Shown: one piece after another, positions 49,378 to 57,731 of the stretch
Layout: every line of letters starts with the position of its first letter
How positions within the stretch are numbered: the stretch's first letter is position 1
DNA from: an uncultured Rhodospirillales bacterium
GTDB taxonomy: Bacteria > Pseudomonadota > Alphaproteobacteria > Acetobacterales > Acetobacteraceae
Direction: 5' to 3'
Assembly (NCBI GenBank): GCA_903835235.1
Contig: CAILMF010000044.1
Span: forward strand, 62,001 to 126,000
Length of the DNA: 64,000 bases
Notes under the pieces: generated by a model
What the model was told of the DNA's origin: nothing
What the model saw: the letters and a program-made list of their open reading frames with translations, nothing else
Database searches by the model: none
Program-made: the position numbers and the translations under genes

Positions 49378-50252
49378 CGGGCCTCCAGCAGGCGGCGGCG
49401 CAGCAGGCCGGTCAGGGTATCGATGACGACGACGGTCAGGATGATCAGCACCAGCAGGGCGGCCACATCGTTGTAGTAGAACTTCCGCACCGCCTCGATC
49501 AGATCCTGGCCGATGCCGCCGGCACCGACGAAGCCCAGCACCGCGGCGCCGCGGACATTGATCTCGAACCGCAGCAGCGAATAGCTCAGGAAGCCCGGCA
49601 ATATCTGCGGCAGCACGGCAAAGCGCACCATGGCCACCCAGCTGGCGCCGGCGGCGATGGCGCCCTCCACCGGCTTCATGTCGATGTTCTCGACCAATTC
49701 AGAATTCTGTTTGCCCAGCGCGCCCAGCGAATGGATGGCCAGCGCCATGACACCCGGCAGCGGGCCGAGGCCGAAGGCGATGACGAAGAGCAGCGCGAAG
49801 ACCAGGTCCGGCACGGTGCGGCAGAACTCCGCCAGGCGCTTGGCGCCCCAGCGCAGCGGCTGGTTCTGCACCAGGTTGGCGGCGCCCAGCACCGCCAGGC
49901 AGAAGCCGCCGAGCGCGCCGAATAGCGTGCCGGCATAGGCCATTAGCACGGTGTCGCCCAGCTGCACCAGCCAGGGCCGCAGCCCCCAGAACCATTCGCC
50001 CGGGTCGGTCCAGACCCGGCCGCCGCCGCCTTCCAGCCGGGTCAGCCGGTCGAAGTAGCTGAAGAAGCCGCCGATATGCTTGCCGAACTTGCCGAGGTCG
50101 ACCTCGGCCATCCAGCCGCTGGCCAGGCTGCCTGCCACCAGGCAGGCCGCCACCAGCAGGCCGCGCCAGAACACGGCACGGCGCGACCGGGCATAGGCGG
50201 CCAGCAGCGGCGCGAGTTGCGCCGCCGGCAGCAGGGGGAGGGCCTGGCTCAA
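49374..50252 (-). CDS. phnE: Phosphonate ABC transporter permease PhnE (first copy)
   Basis: The 292-residue membrane protein has a longer periplasmic N-terminal part (residues 50-90) than the second copy. Core motifs are LGDTVLMAYAGTLFGALGGFCLAVLGAANLV, EFCRTVPDLVFALLFVIAFGLGPLPGVMALAIHSLGALGKQNSELVENID and NVRGAAVLGFVGAGGIGQDLIEAVRKFYYNDVAALLVLIILTVVVIDTLTGLLRRR. It is the first of two tandem permeases after phnD, a common phnCDEE layout. The gap to phnD is 7 bases. Confidence 0.93.
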   Translation of the reverse strand: MSQALPLLPAAQLAPLLAAYARSRRAVFWRGLLVAACLVAGSLASGWMAEVDLGKFGKHIGGFFSYFDRLTRLEGGGGRVWTDPGEWFWGLRPWLVQLGDTVLMAYAGTLFGALGGFCLAVLGAANLVQNQPLRWGAKRLAEFCRTVPDLVFALLFVIAFGLGPLPGVMALAIHSLGALGKQNSELVENIDMKPVEGAIAAGASWVAMVRFAVLPQILPGFLSYSLLRFEINVRGAAVLGFVGAGGIGQDLIEAVRKFYYNDVAALLVLIILTVVVIDTLTGLLRRRLLEAR

Positions 50253-50259
50253 CCGGGCC

Positions 50260-51159
50260 TCAGCCGCGCTGGCGGCGCAGGCTGTCGACGAAGCGGTTCA
50301 GCTCGATGATCGGGTCGTAGGCGGCGTTGGTCACCGGCTCCCACGGCTTCGCCTTGCCGTCGTAGATGCGGTCGAAGGCGGCGCGGTCGCGCTGCGGGAA
50401 GGCCAGGGCCGCGGTGCGGATGGCGGTGCGCAGCTCGGCCGGCAGGGTGGTCAGGTAGGCCATCGGCGAGTTCACGATCTGGTCGGACTTGAAGACGATG
50501 CGGAAGTCGCCGTACTTCGCCATGCCCTTGCGCTCCATGCGCATCAGGTTGCTCTCGCTCTCGTCGTTCCACCAGTTGGCGGCCATGTCGACGGTGCCCT
50601 GCTGCAGCGCGATGATCGCGTTCTCGTGGCTGCCGGTATAGACGACGCGGCCGAAGAACTGCTCAGGCGTGATGCCCATCTTGTTCAGCGCAAAGCGCGG
50701 CACGTTGTTGCCGCTGGTGCTGTTGGGGTCGACCAGGCCCAGGTTCTTGCCGCGCAGGTCGGCCACCTGGTGGTAGGGGCTGTCCTTCTTCACGTAGAAC
50801 ACCGAGTAGTAGCCCTTGGTGCCGTCCTCGTTCACCTCAATGGCGAAGGCTTCGGTCTGGGCGCCGGTCATCAGCGCGCGGGCGAAGCTGCTGGGGCCGT
50901 AGCTGGCGATGTGGATGTTGCCGGCGCGCTGGCCTTCAATGACCGCGGCGTAGTCGTTCGCCACGCGCAGGGTCACCTTCACGCCGAGCGTGCTGGTCAT
51001 GTAGGCCATGAACGGCGCCCAGCGGTCGGTCACGCCGGAGGCGTTTTCGGCCGGGACGATGGCGAAGGTCAGTTCCGGAAAGGCGGTCTTCCAGGCCTGC
51101 GCCAGGGCGGGGGTGGCGAACAGCGCGGGCGCGGCCAGCAGGGAACGGCGTGAGAGCAT
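50260..51159 (-). CDS. phnD: Phosphonate ABC transporter substrate-binding protein PhnD
   Basis: The 299-residue protein has a signal peptide (LSRRSLLAAPALFATPALAQ, with a twin-Arg). The PhnD/phosphate-phosphite binding fold follows: LTFAIVPAENASGVTDRWAPFMAYMTSTLGVKVTLRVANDYAAVIEGQRAGNIHIASYGPSSFARAL, GYYSVFYVKKDSPYHQVADLRGKNLGLVDPNSTSGNNVPRFAL and YTGSHENAIIALQQGTVDMAANWWNDE. The S-T-S-G-N loop and the YGPSSFA segment line the phosphonate pocket in the family. It delivers phosphonate or phosphite to PhnE. Confidence 0.95.
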   Translation of the reverse strand: MLSRRSLLAAPALFATPALAQAWKTAFPELTFAIVPAENASGVTDRWAPFMAYMTSTLGVKVTLRVANDYAAVIEGQRAGNIHIASYGPSSFARALMTGAQTEAFAIEVNEDGTKGYYSVFYVKKDSPYHQVADLRGKNLGLVDPNSTSGNNVPRFALNKMGITPEQFFGRVVYTGSHENAIIALQQGTVDMAANWWNDESESNLMRMERKGMAKYGDFRIVFKSDQIVNSPMAYLTTLPAELRTAIRTAALAFPQRDRAAFDRIYDGKAKPWEPVTNAAYDPIIELNRFVDSLRRQRG

Positions 51160-51187
51160 GGGTCTTCTCCGGTTCTTGGTCGGGGGG

Positions 51188-51985
51188 TCAGGCTACGGCG
51201 GCGGCGAAGCCGTCCGGCAGGGCAGGGGGTGGGCTGTCCATCACGTCGCGCGCCTCGATGCCGTAGAGGCTCTGCGCGACGGCGTCGGTCAGGGCGGCGG
51301 GCACGTCGTCGAACACCAGCCGGCCATGCGCCAGACCGACCAGCCGGGTGCAGTAGCGCCGCGCCAGGTCCAGCGAATGCAGGTTGCACAGCACGGTGAT
51401 GCCGTAGCGCTGGTTGATGTCGGCCAGCGCCTGCATGACCATCTCCGCGTTGCGCGGGTCCAGCGAGGCCACGGGTTCGTCGGCCAGGATGATCTCGGGT
51501 TCCTGCACCAGGGCGCGGGCCAGGGCCACGCGCTGCTGCTGGCCGCCGGAAAGCTGCCCCGCCGCCTGCGCCGCCAGCGTGCCCATGCCGAATTGCTCCA
51601 GCGCCGAAAGGGCAATGGCGCGGTCCGCCTGCGGCCACATCCGCAGCAGCGCGCGCCAGGTGGGCACGTGGTGCAGCCGGCCGACCAGCACGTTGGTCAG
51701 CACGTCCAGCCGCGGCGAGAGGTTGAATTGCTGGAACACCATGGCGCAGCGCGCCCGCCAGGCCAGCAGCTCGGCGCCGCGCAGCGTGGTGATGTCCTGC
51801 CCCTGCCAGAGGATCTGCCCCTCGCTGGGGTCCTGCAACCGGTTGATCATGCGCAGCAAGGTGGATTTGCCGGCGCCCGACCGCCCGATGACGCCAACGA
51901 AGGCGCCCCGGGGAATCTCCAGGCTGAGGTTGTCCACCGCCGTCGCTGCGCCGAAGCGCCGTGTCAAACCCTGGATGACCAGCAT
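51188..51985 (-). CDS. phnC: Phosphonate ABC transporter ATP-binding protein PhnC
   Basis: The 265-residue ATPase has Walker [41 protein letters not shown] (PhnC-specific Q-loop region), [40 protein letters not shown] and [26 protein letters not shown]. The switch region reads CNLHSLD as in PhnC. It is the first gene of the operon. The nearest strong purine-rich site lies beyond a small hairpin (51990-52010) just before the ATG. A Pho-box-like repeat lies at 52038-52066. Confidence 0.95.
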   Translation of the reverse strand: MLVIQGLTRRFGAATAVDNLSLEIPRGAFVGVIGRSGAGKSTLLRMINRLQDPSEGQILWQGQDITTLRGAELLAWRARCAMVFQQFNLSPRLDVLTNVLVGRLHHVPTWRALLRMWPQADRAIALSALEQFGMGTLAAQAAGQLSGGQQQRVALARALVQEPEIILADEPVASLDPRNAEMVMQALADINQRYGITVLCNLHSLDLARRYCTRLVGLAHGRLVFDDVPAALTDAVAQSLYGIEARDVMDSPPPALPDGFAAAVA

Positions 51986-52037
51986 GCTGCCGCCCGTAAG
52001 CCTCGGGCGGGTGTTAACCTCCCTTGCCTGCGGTTCG

Positions 52038-52066
52038 ATGACGAATTTGCTTCCATTTTATGACAA
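52038..52066 (-). promoter_or_regulatory. Pho-box-like repeat upstream of phnC
   Basis: On the minus strand TTGTCAT (52066-52060) is followed by AAAA, a degenerate unit, AAAT, and TCGTCAT (52044-52038), so TGTCAT/CGTCAT units recur at exactly 22 bases (two 11-base turns) with A/T spacers. This is the best match of the three in this island to the PhoB consensus of CTGTCAT units with four A/T bases between. It ends 53 bases before the phnC ATG. Confidence 0.52.
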
Positions 52067-52112
52067 CGCCCCGGCGCCGGCCGAAACCGGGCAGCGCCGG
52101 CCGGGCCCGGCG

Positions 52113-53561
52113 CTACCTGTCCGTCAGCCGGAACTCGATGCGCCGGTTGCGGGCATAGGCCTCGGGGCCCTCGGCGGCGTCGATCGGCTGGTTCTCGCCG
52201 AAGGCGGTCGGCGCCACCCGCGAGGCCGGCAGCCCCTCCTGCACCAGCAGGCGGGCCACCGCGATGGCGCGGGCCGCCGAAAGCTCCCAGTTGCTGGCGA
52301 AGCGCTGGTTGTTGATCGGCACCCGGTCGGCATGGCCATCCACCCGCAGCACCCAGTTCACATCGGCCGGAATGCGCCGGCTGATATCCCGCAGCACGCC
52401 GCCGACCCGCCTGATCTGCGCCTGCCCGGCCTCGGACAGGTCAGCCGAGCCGGGTGGGAACAGCACTTCGCTCTGGAACACGAAACGGTCGCCGACCACG
52501 CGGATTTCGGGCCGGTTGCCCAGCACCTCCCGCAGGCGGCCGAAGAAGTCGCTGCGGTAGCGCTGCAAGGTCTCCACCTGCGCTGCCAGCGCGGCATTCA
52601 GCCGCTGGCCCAGGTTGGCGATCTGCACGTCCTTGTCGCGGCCCTGCGTCTCCGCCAGGTCCAGCGCGGCGGTGATGCGCGACAACTGGCTGCGCAACTC
52701 GTCGATCTGCCGGCTCAGCAGCGCCACCTGGGCCTGCGCCGAATCGGCCAGCCGGGTGGCCTGCTGGTTCGCCTCGCCCTGGGTGCGCAGCTCAGCCTCC
52801 AGCCGGTCGCGCAGCGCGGTCAGCGCGCGGATCTGCTCGGAAAGCCGGGCCAGGTCGGCCAGGCGCATCTCGATGGTCGCGCGGTCCGCCCGCACGGTGC
52901 GGTTCAGCTCCGCCAGTTCGGCGCGCATTGCCTCCAGCTGGCGCTGCGCCTCCGCCAGGTTGCGCGCCACCGCGGCGGCCTGGGTCTCGGCGGCGGTACG
53001 GGCGCCGCGCTCGGCCTCCAGCGCGCGGGTCGCCTCGCCCAGCCGGGCCATGGTGCGGGTGGCTTCCTCGCCGGCGCGCTCGGCACGGGCATTGGCGTCG
53101 GTCAGCCGGGTTTCCAGCCCGGCCAGGCGCTGCGCCGCGCCCCGCGCCGCGAGTTCCAGCTCGGCGATCCGCGCCGTCGCGCGCTCATGCTCGGCGCGGC
53201 TGGCGTCGCGTTCGCTGGTGAGCTGCGCCCGCGCCTGCTCCGCCGCCCGCAGGTCCAGCGCCAGCCGGTCGCGTGCCGCCGCGGTGTCGCGCAGTTCCTG
53301 CACGGTGCGGCCCAGCGTGGCGCGCAGCTCCGTCACCTGGGTGCGTTCCAGGTTCAACAGGTCGGAAAGCTCCGTCACCTGGCGGTTCAGCCGCTCCAGC
53401 GCCTCGTCGCGGCTGGACAGCGCGGCGCCCAGGAAGCCCTGTGCCAGCACGAAGACCAGCAGCACGAAGATGATGACCATGAGCAGCGTGGACAGCGCGT
53501 CCACATAGCCCGGCCAGGCATCCAGCCCACCCCGGTCGCCCCGCCTGCGGCTGAGTGCCAT
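52113..53561 (-). CDS. MotB/OmpA-family protein with long periplasmic coiled coil
   Basis: The 482-residue protein has one membrane helix near 18-46 (GYVDALSTLLMVIIFVLLVFVLAQGFL). Asp 21 sits where MotB carries its proton-binding Asp. Residues from about 50 to 330 are a heptad-rich, Arg/Glu/Ala/Leu coiled coil. The C-terminal OmpA domain has LFPPGSADLSEAGQAQIRRV, VLRVDGHADRVPI, FASNWELSAARAIAVARLL and YARNRRIEFRLTDR, the peptidoglycan-binding pattern. With the MotA-like gene 6 bases upstream it probably forms a proton-driven stator-like complex. The task is unknown; no flagellar genes are nearby. Confidence 0.88.
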   Translation of the reverse strand: MALSRRRGDRGGLDAWPGYVDALSTLLMVIIFVLLVFVLAQGFLGAALSSRDEALERLNRQVTELSDLLNLERTQVTELRATLGRTVQELRDTAAARDRLALDLRAAEQARAQLTSERDASRAEHERATARIAELELAARGAAQRLAGLETRLTDANARAERAGEEATRTMARLGEATRALEAERGARTAAETQAAAVARNLAEAQRQLEAMRAELAELNRTVRADRATIEMRLADLARLSEQIRALTALRDRLEAELRTQGEANQQATRLADSAQAQVALLSRQIDELRSQLSRITAALDLAETQGRDKDVQIANLGQRLNAALAAQVETLQRYRSDFFGRLREVLGNRPEIRVVGDRFVFQSEVLFPPGSADLSEAGQAQIRRVGGVLRDISRRIPADVNWVLRVDGHADRVPINNQRFASNWELSAARAIAVARLLVQEGLPASRVAPTAFGENQPIDAAEGPEAYARNRRIEFRLTDR

Positions 53562-53567
53562 GGTCGC

Positions 53568-54581
53568 CTACCGCCGGCTGTCGGCAATGCCCGCGAGCGT
53601 GCGGGTGAGCACCTTGATCTCGCTGCGCAGTTCCTGCACCGCCTGGATGCGGCCGGTGCTGGCTTCCTCGTTGCCGCGCTGCACCGCCTGCATGCTGGCG
53701 CGCATCTGCTCGGCCAGCACGCTCAGCTTTTCCGCCAGGTCGGTGATCGCCTGGTTGGACTGCGCCCGGCCGTCGTCGCCGCGGGTCAGCAGGCGCTGCA
53801 ACTGCTCCAGGTTCTCGGCATTCTGCTCCAGCAGGGCCTGGACGTAGCTGGGCACATTGCCCTCGCCCTCATTGCCCAGCAGGCCGCTGGAAAGCCGGGT
53901 CTGCCCGGCCAGCCATTCCTCCAGCTCGTTGAAGAAGCGGGTCTGCGCCTGGCCGGCGGTCAGGTCCAGGAAGCCCAGCACCAGCGCGCCGGCCAGCCCG
54001 AGCATGGAGGAGGAGAACGCCGTGCCCATGCCCTTCAGCGGCTGCGCCAGCCCGGTCTTCAACTGGTCGAACAATTGGTTCACGTCGCCGCCGCCCACCG
54101 ACATGCCGGCGATGACGTCGCTGACCGAGGAGATGGTCAGCAGCAGCCCCCAGAAGGTGCCGAGCAGGCCGAGGAAGATCAGCAACCCCGTCATGTAGCG
54201 CGAGAGTTCGCGCGATTCGTCGAGGCGCGAGGCGATGCCGTCCAGCAGGCTGCGCATCGAGGAAGCCGAAAGCGACAGCCGCTCCCCGCGCCGCAGCGAC
54301 AGCATGGAGGACATCGGCCCCAGCAGCTTCGGCGCCGCCTGCGCCGGGGCGCCCAGCTTCGGCGCGCGGAAGGCTTCCAGCCATTCCACCTCCGGCGCCA
54401 GGGTGGCGACCTGGCGGATGTTCCAGAGCACGCCGATCATGGCGACCGCGAGGATGACGCCGTTCAGCACCGGGTTGGTGAAGAAGGCGGTGGCGAGCTG
54501 CGGCCAGATCAGCCACCCCACGCCGCCAACCGCGGCCAGGAACAGGATCATGCGCCACAGATAGCCGGAAGGTCTGGTCAT
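53568..54581 (-). CDS. MotA/TolQ/ExbB-like proton-channel protein
   Basis: The 337-residue protein has two N-terminal helices (MILFLAAVGGVGWLIWPQ; LNGVILAVAMIGVLWNI), a cytoplasmic loop to about 125, then the MotA/ExbB core. That core has SRYMTGLLIFLGLLGTFWGLLLTISSVSDVIAGM and GLAQPLKGMGTAFSSSMLGLAGALVLGFLDLTAGQAQTRFFNELEEWL, with the conserved L-G-L-L-G-T-x-x-G and G-M-x-x-A-F-x-S/T-S motifs. A helical tail of about 110 residues follows. It pairs with the MotB-like protein as a likely ion-driven complex. The tail is much shorter than in ZorA of the Zorya defence system, and no ZorC/D/E genes are present. Confidence 0.87.
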   Translation of the reverse strand: MTRPSGYLWRMILFLAAVGGVGWLIWPQLATAFFTNPVLNGVILAVAMIGVLWNIRQVATLAPEVEWLEAFRAPKLGAPAQAAPKLLGPMSSMLSLRRGERLSLSASSMRSLLDGIASRLDESRELSRYMTGLLIFLGLLGTFWGLLLTISSVSDVIAGMSVGGGDVNQLFDQLKTGLAQPLKGMGTAFSSSMLGLAGALVLGFLDLTAGQAQTRFFNELEEWLAGQTRLSSGLLGNEGEGNVPSYVQALLEQNAENLEQLQRLLTRGDDGRAQSNQAITDLAEKLSVLAEQMRASMQAVQRGNEEASTGRIQAVQELRSEIKVLTRTLAGIADSRR

Positions 54582-54618
54582 CGGCGGTTCCCGAACAAGG
54601 GGGGTAACGGGGCAGGGC

Positions 54619-55176
54619 TCAACGGGGCGGCCGGGCGGCGGGCTGCGCCTCGGCCGGCAGGATGTCGACGGCGTCCACCGCCTCGGCGGTGCGGCCGAGC
54701 GCGCGGACGTCGATGCGGGTTTCCGCCAGGCCGCCGGCGGCCAGCGCCTGCTTCACCGCCAGCGCCCGCGCCAGGGTGAGGCGCCGGGCGGCCGATGCGT
54801 CGCCCACCGGGCCGCTGGCCAGCGCCACCAGGCTGACCCGGCCGCGCGGCCGGTTGGCCAGGCGGCGACCGATCTCGGCCAGCGTGGCCTGCAGCGCGGG
54901 GGCGATGATGGCTGCGGATTCGTCGGCGAAGCCCAGGCGCCAGCCGCCCTGGGGCAGTGCCGACATGCCCGGCGGCAGCGCCAGGGGCGGCTCGGGCGGC
55001 TGGGCCGGGCCGCTGGGCGTGGGGGCGGCCAGGCTGACCGGCGGCGGCGGCGCGGCGGCCGGGGCCGGCGGTGGCGCAGGCGCAGGGCTGCGGCCAGCGT
55101 TCTGCGCCAGGGCCGGAACCGCGGCGGCGGCAAGCAGCAGCACTGCCAGCACAGGGAGCGAGCGGGGGGGCGTCAC
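54619..55176 (-). CDS. Exported proline-rich protein with OmpA-like C-terminal domain
   Basis: The protein has 185 residues from GTG 55176 (AGGG eight bases upstream; an upstream start at 55233 would precede the signal peptide by 19 residues). The signal peptide ends PALAQ, followed by a Pro/Ala linker (about 25-75) and a degenerate OmpA-like domain (IIAPALQATLAEIGRRLANRPRGRVSLVALASG, DASAARRLTLARALAVKQALAAGGLAETRIDVRALG). It lies 37 bases upstream of the MotA-like gene on the same strand, so it is probably a periplasmic third part of that system. Confidence 0.78.
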   Translation of the reverse strand: MTPPRSLPVLAVLLLAAAAVPALAQNAGRSPAPAPPPAPAAAPPPPVSLAAPTPSGPAQPPEPPLALPPGMSALPQGGWRLGFADESAAIIAPALQATLAEIGRRLANRPRGRVSLVALASGPVGDASAARRLTLARALAVKQALAAGGLAETRIDVRALGRTAEAVDAVDILPAEAQPAARPPR

Positions 55177-55297
55177 GGCGCGCACCCTAGAGCGAATACC
55201 GGCAAAGTGGAAACGTCCCGACGGGAAAGCCAACTCTGCCGCAACACTGTGACGTGGATGTGACGCAACGCCACATCCCCCGATGGCATCGCCGGCG

Positions 55298-56164
55298 TCA
55301 GCCTGCGGCGCGGGCCCGGGCCGCTTCGGCCGCGGTGATGCCCTCGGCCACGGCTTCCCGCAGCTTCGGGTGCAGCGTAGCGTTGCCGGCCACCAGGTTC
55401 ACCGTCATGGCGCCATCCTGCGGCCAGGCCTCAAGCCCGTTCGGGTCGGTCAGGGTGCCGCCGGCTTCCTTGACCATGACCATGCCGGCGGCCACATCCC
55501 AGGGCTTCAGCCCCAGCTCCCAGAAGCCGTCGTAGCGCCCGGCGGCCAGCCAGGCCAGGTCCAGCGCCGCGGCGCCGAAGCGGCGGATGCCCGCGACCTG
55601 CGGCATCAGCCGCGCCAGGGTGTGGCTGAACTCGGCCTTCTGCTTCACGGGCGCGAAGGGGATGCCGGTGGCGAACAGCGCCTCCTTCATCTCCCGCCGG
55701 CCGGAAACCCTGAGGCGCTTGTCGTTCAGGAAGGCACCGGCGCCCTTTTCGGCCCAGAACAACTCGTTGCTGGCGGGGTTGTAGACCACACCGGCCATGA
55801 CTTCGGACTTGCCATCCGCGCTGCGCTTTTCCACGCCGACGCTGATGGCCCAGTGCGGAATGCCGTGCAGGAAGTTGCTGGTGCCGTCCAGCGGGTCCAC
55901 CACCCAGCGCCATTCCCAGTCCGCGTTGCCGGATTCGCCGCTTTCTTCCATCAGGAAGCCGAATTGCGGCCGGGCGCGGCCGAGTTCCTGGCGCAGCGTC
56001 TCCTCCGCCCGCAGGTCGGCAGCGGAGACGAAGTCTCCCGGCGCCTTGGCGGAGACCTGCAACTGCTCGACCTCGCCGAAGTCGCGCAGCAGGCGGCGTC
56101 CTGCCTTTTCCACCGCGGCGACGACGACATTCAGCGCCGGGGAAAGCCGGGGATTGCCTGCCAT
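55298..56164 (-). CDS. Inositol monophosphatase family protein (SuhB/CysQ-like)
   Basis: The 288-residue protein contains the family's metal-binding motifs: GFLMEESGESG, WRWVVDPLDGTSNFLHGIPHWAISVGVEKR (the DPLDGT box) and GLKPWDVAAGMVMVKEAGG (the WDxAAG box). It removes phosphate from inositol phosphates or related compounds such as 3'-phosphoadenosine 5'-phosphate; SuhB also assists rRNA synthesis. It lies downstream of efp on the same strand, and a hairpin lies near 56305 between them. The substrate within the family cannot be fixed by eye. Confidence 0.92.
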   Translation of the reverse strand: MAGNPRLSPALNVVVAAVEKAGRRLLRDFGEVEQLQVSAKAPGDFVSAADLRAEETLRQELGRARPQFGFLMEESGESGNADWEWRWVVDPLDGTSNFLHGIPHWAISVGVEKRSADGKSEVMAGVVYNPASNELFWAEKGAGAFLNDKRLRVSGRREMKEALFATGIPFAPVKQKAEFSHTLARLMPQVAGIRRFGAAALDLAWLAAGRYDGFWELGLKPWDVAAGMVMVKEAGGTLTDPNGLEAWPQDGAMTVNLVAGNATLHPKLREAVAEGITAAEAARARAAG

Positions 56165-56304
56165 GGTATGTTCCTAAAATGCGGTCGAGGCACGTCTTCG
56201 GGCCAGCTGGCCGGCTGACCCAAGGGCGCTGGTGCGCTGACAACCAGGTCCTGCGACCTGCGTTGCCCGGCCACCGGCGCAGCTTTTCAGTGTGGCCTGC
56301 CTGT

Positions 56305-56322
56305 CCGCTGCATCCGCAGCGG
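56305..56322 (-). terminator. Hairpin just downstream of efp
   Basis: CCGCTGC, loop of 4, GCAGCGG (56305-56322) form a 7-bp GC stem 9 bases past the efp stop (56331-56333 on the complement). It may end or attenuate the efp transcript before the phosphatase gene. No T run follows. Confidence 0.4.
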
Positions 56323-56330
56323 GCCGCAGA

Positions 56331-56900
56331 CTAGCCCTTCGCGCGTTCCACGTAGCTGGCGTCTTCGGTCTTCACCACCACGCGTTCGCCGACGGTGACG
56401 AAGGGCGGCACCATGGTCTTGACGCCATTGGCCAGCAGCGCCGGCTTGTAGGAGGAGGTGGCGGTCTGGCCCTTCACCACCGGGTCGGCTTCGACGATCT
56501 CAAGCGTGACCTGTTCGGGCAGTTCCATCGCCACCGGCTCGCCTTCGATCAGGCGCACCTGGACCGGCATGTTCTCGACCAGGAAGGGCAGGCGGTCGCC
56601 CAGGATGTCCTTGTGGACGGTGGTCTGCTCGAAGCTCTCCGGGTCCATCAGCACCAGGCTGTCGCCTTCGGCGTAGGTGAAGTTGAACTCCTTGTCCTCG
56701 GTCTGCAGCCGCTCCACCACATCCGCCGTGCGCCAGCGCTGGTCCTTCTTGGACCCGGTCTTGATGTTGCGCATGTCCACCTGGATGATGGCGTTGCCCT
56801 TGCCGGGGATCATGATGTTCTGGCGGATGATGGTGTAGCGCTGGCCTTCGAACTCGATGACCATACCGGCACGCATCTGATTGGCCTGCATCTTCGCCAT
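56331..56900 (-). CDS. efp: Elongation factor P
   Basis: The 189-residue three-domain protein (KOW-like domain I, then two OB domains) has QANQMRAGMVIEFEGQRYTIIR, and MIPGKGNAIIQVDMRN with Lys 34 at the modification loop. The C-terminal signature region ADPVVKGQTATSSYKPALLANGVKTMVPPFVTVGERVVVKTEDASYVERA is present. EF-P rescues ribosomes at polyproline stretches after beta-lysylation of this Lys. The genes for the modifying enzymes, epmB and epmA, lie at 58777 and 59872. Lys 34 and the P-G-K-G loop match the EpmA-dependent type. Confidence 0.97.
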   Translation of the reverse strand: MAKMQANQMRAGMVIEFEGQRYTIIRQNIMIPGKGNAIIQVDMRNIKTGSKKDQRWRTADVVERLQTEDKEFNFTYAEGDSLVLMDPESFEQTTVHKDILGDRLPFLVENMPVQVRLIEGEPVAMELPEQVTLEIVEADPVVKGQTATSSYKPALLANGVKTMVPPFVTVGERVVVKTEDASYVERAKG

Positions 56901-57102
56901 GGTGACGGACCCTGATTTCTGAGTGGTTGGCAATGAACGGTCGCGCCTGGGGCGCGCGGTGACGCGGCCCCGCCGGCCTGTGCGGCGGCGGGGCGTTGGG
57001 GCGGGGGTATAGGCGGGGGCTGAGGGGCTTGGCAACCTGGGCGGTGATTCCGCCGCCGGAAGCGTGTTATCCTGCCCCCTGCAAGGAGGCACCGCCCACC
57101 CC

Positions 57103-57717
57103 ATGTCCCAGGCCATGCAGCCCCGTCGCTGGACCGAGGAAGAGTTCTTCGCCTGGTTGCAGCACCAGGAGACGAAGTACGAGCTGGTGGACGGCCAGCC
57201 GGTTCCGCGCCGTGCGCCGGACCCGGTAACGGGGATGGTGGGGGCAACACAGCGGCATGACCGGGTGGCCGTGAACTTGCTCGTCGCCCTGGCTGGCAGG
57301 TTGCGGGGTTCCCCCTGCCGCCCCGGTACCAGCGACACCGCCATCCGCATCCCGGGCCGAAACATCCGCTACCCCGATGTCGCCGTGGATTGCGGCAAGT
57401 TCCAGGATGCCGAACGCACCGCGACCGAGCCGGTGCTGGTGGCCGAGGTGCTGTCGCCTTCCACCCGCGACTTCGACCAGACCGAGAAGCTGGAGGAATA
57501 TCGTACCGTCCCGACTCTGCGGTACATCCTGGTGATCGACCCGATGCAGCCGCGCCTGCTGCTGCACACCCGCGGCGCTGATGGCCATTGGTCGGCCGCG
57601 CGCATTGCCGGTTTGGAGGCGGTGGCCGTGCTGCCGGCGCTGGGCATTGAGCTGACCTTGGCAGAACTTTACGAGGGCCTGACCTTCCAGCCGCTGCCGC
57701 GCGTGGTGGACGGCTGA
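57103..57717 (+). CDS. Uma2 family protein (DUF820, PD-(D/E)XK nuclease fold)
   Basis: The 204-residue protein starts at ATG 57103 (AAGGAGG lies 13 bases upstream; ATG 57115 also possible). Uma2 marks are RRWTEEEFFAWLQHQETKYELVDGQPV, NLLVALAGRLRGSPCRPGTSDTAIRIPGRNIRYPDVAVDC and EPVLVAEVLSPSTRDFDQTEKLEEYRTVPTLRYILVID. The P-D-x-x-V-D and E-V-x-S-x-S...K elements are the nuclease-like active site. The family is abundant in cyanobacteria and scattered elsewhere; its role is not settled. It sits between efp and a dehydrogenase gene without an operon link. Confidence 0.9.
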   Translation: MSQAMQPRRWTEEEFFAWLQHQETKYELVDGQPVPRRAPDPVTGMVGATQRHDRVAVNLLVALAGRLRGSPCRPGTSDTAIRIPGRNIRYPDVAVDCGKFQDAERTATEPVLVAEVLSPSTRDFDQTEKLEEYRTVPTLRYILVIDPMQPRLLLHTRGADGHWSAARIAGLEAVAVLPALGIELTLAELYEGLTFQPLPRVVDG

Positions 57718-57731
57718 CGCAACCCGGCTAT

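Noticed and set aside
52113-54581. MotA/MotB-like pair as a Zorya anti-phage system
   Set aside because: The MotA-like tail is short, the coiled coil is in the MotB-like protein instead, and no ZorC, ZorD or ZorE genes are adjacent.
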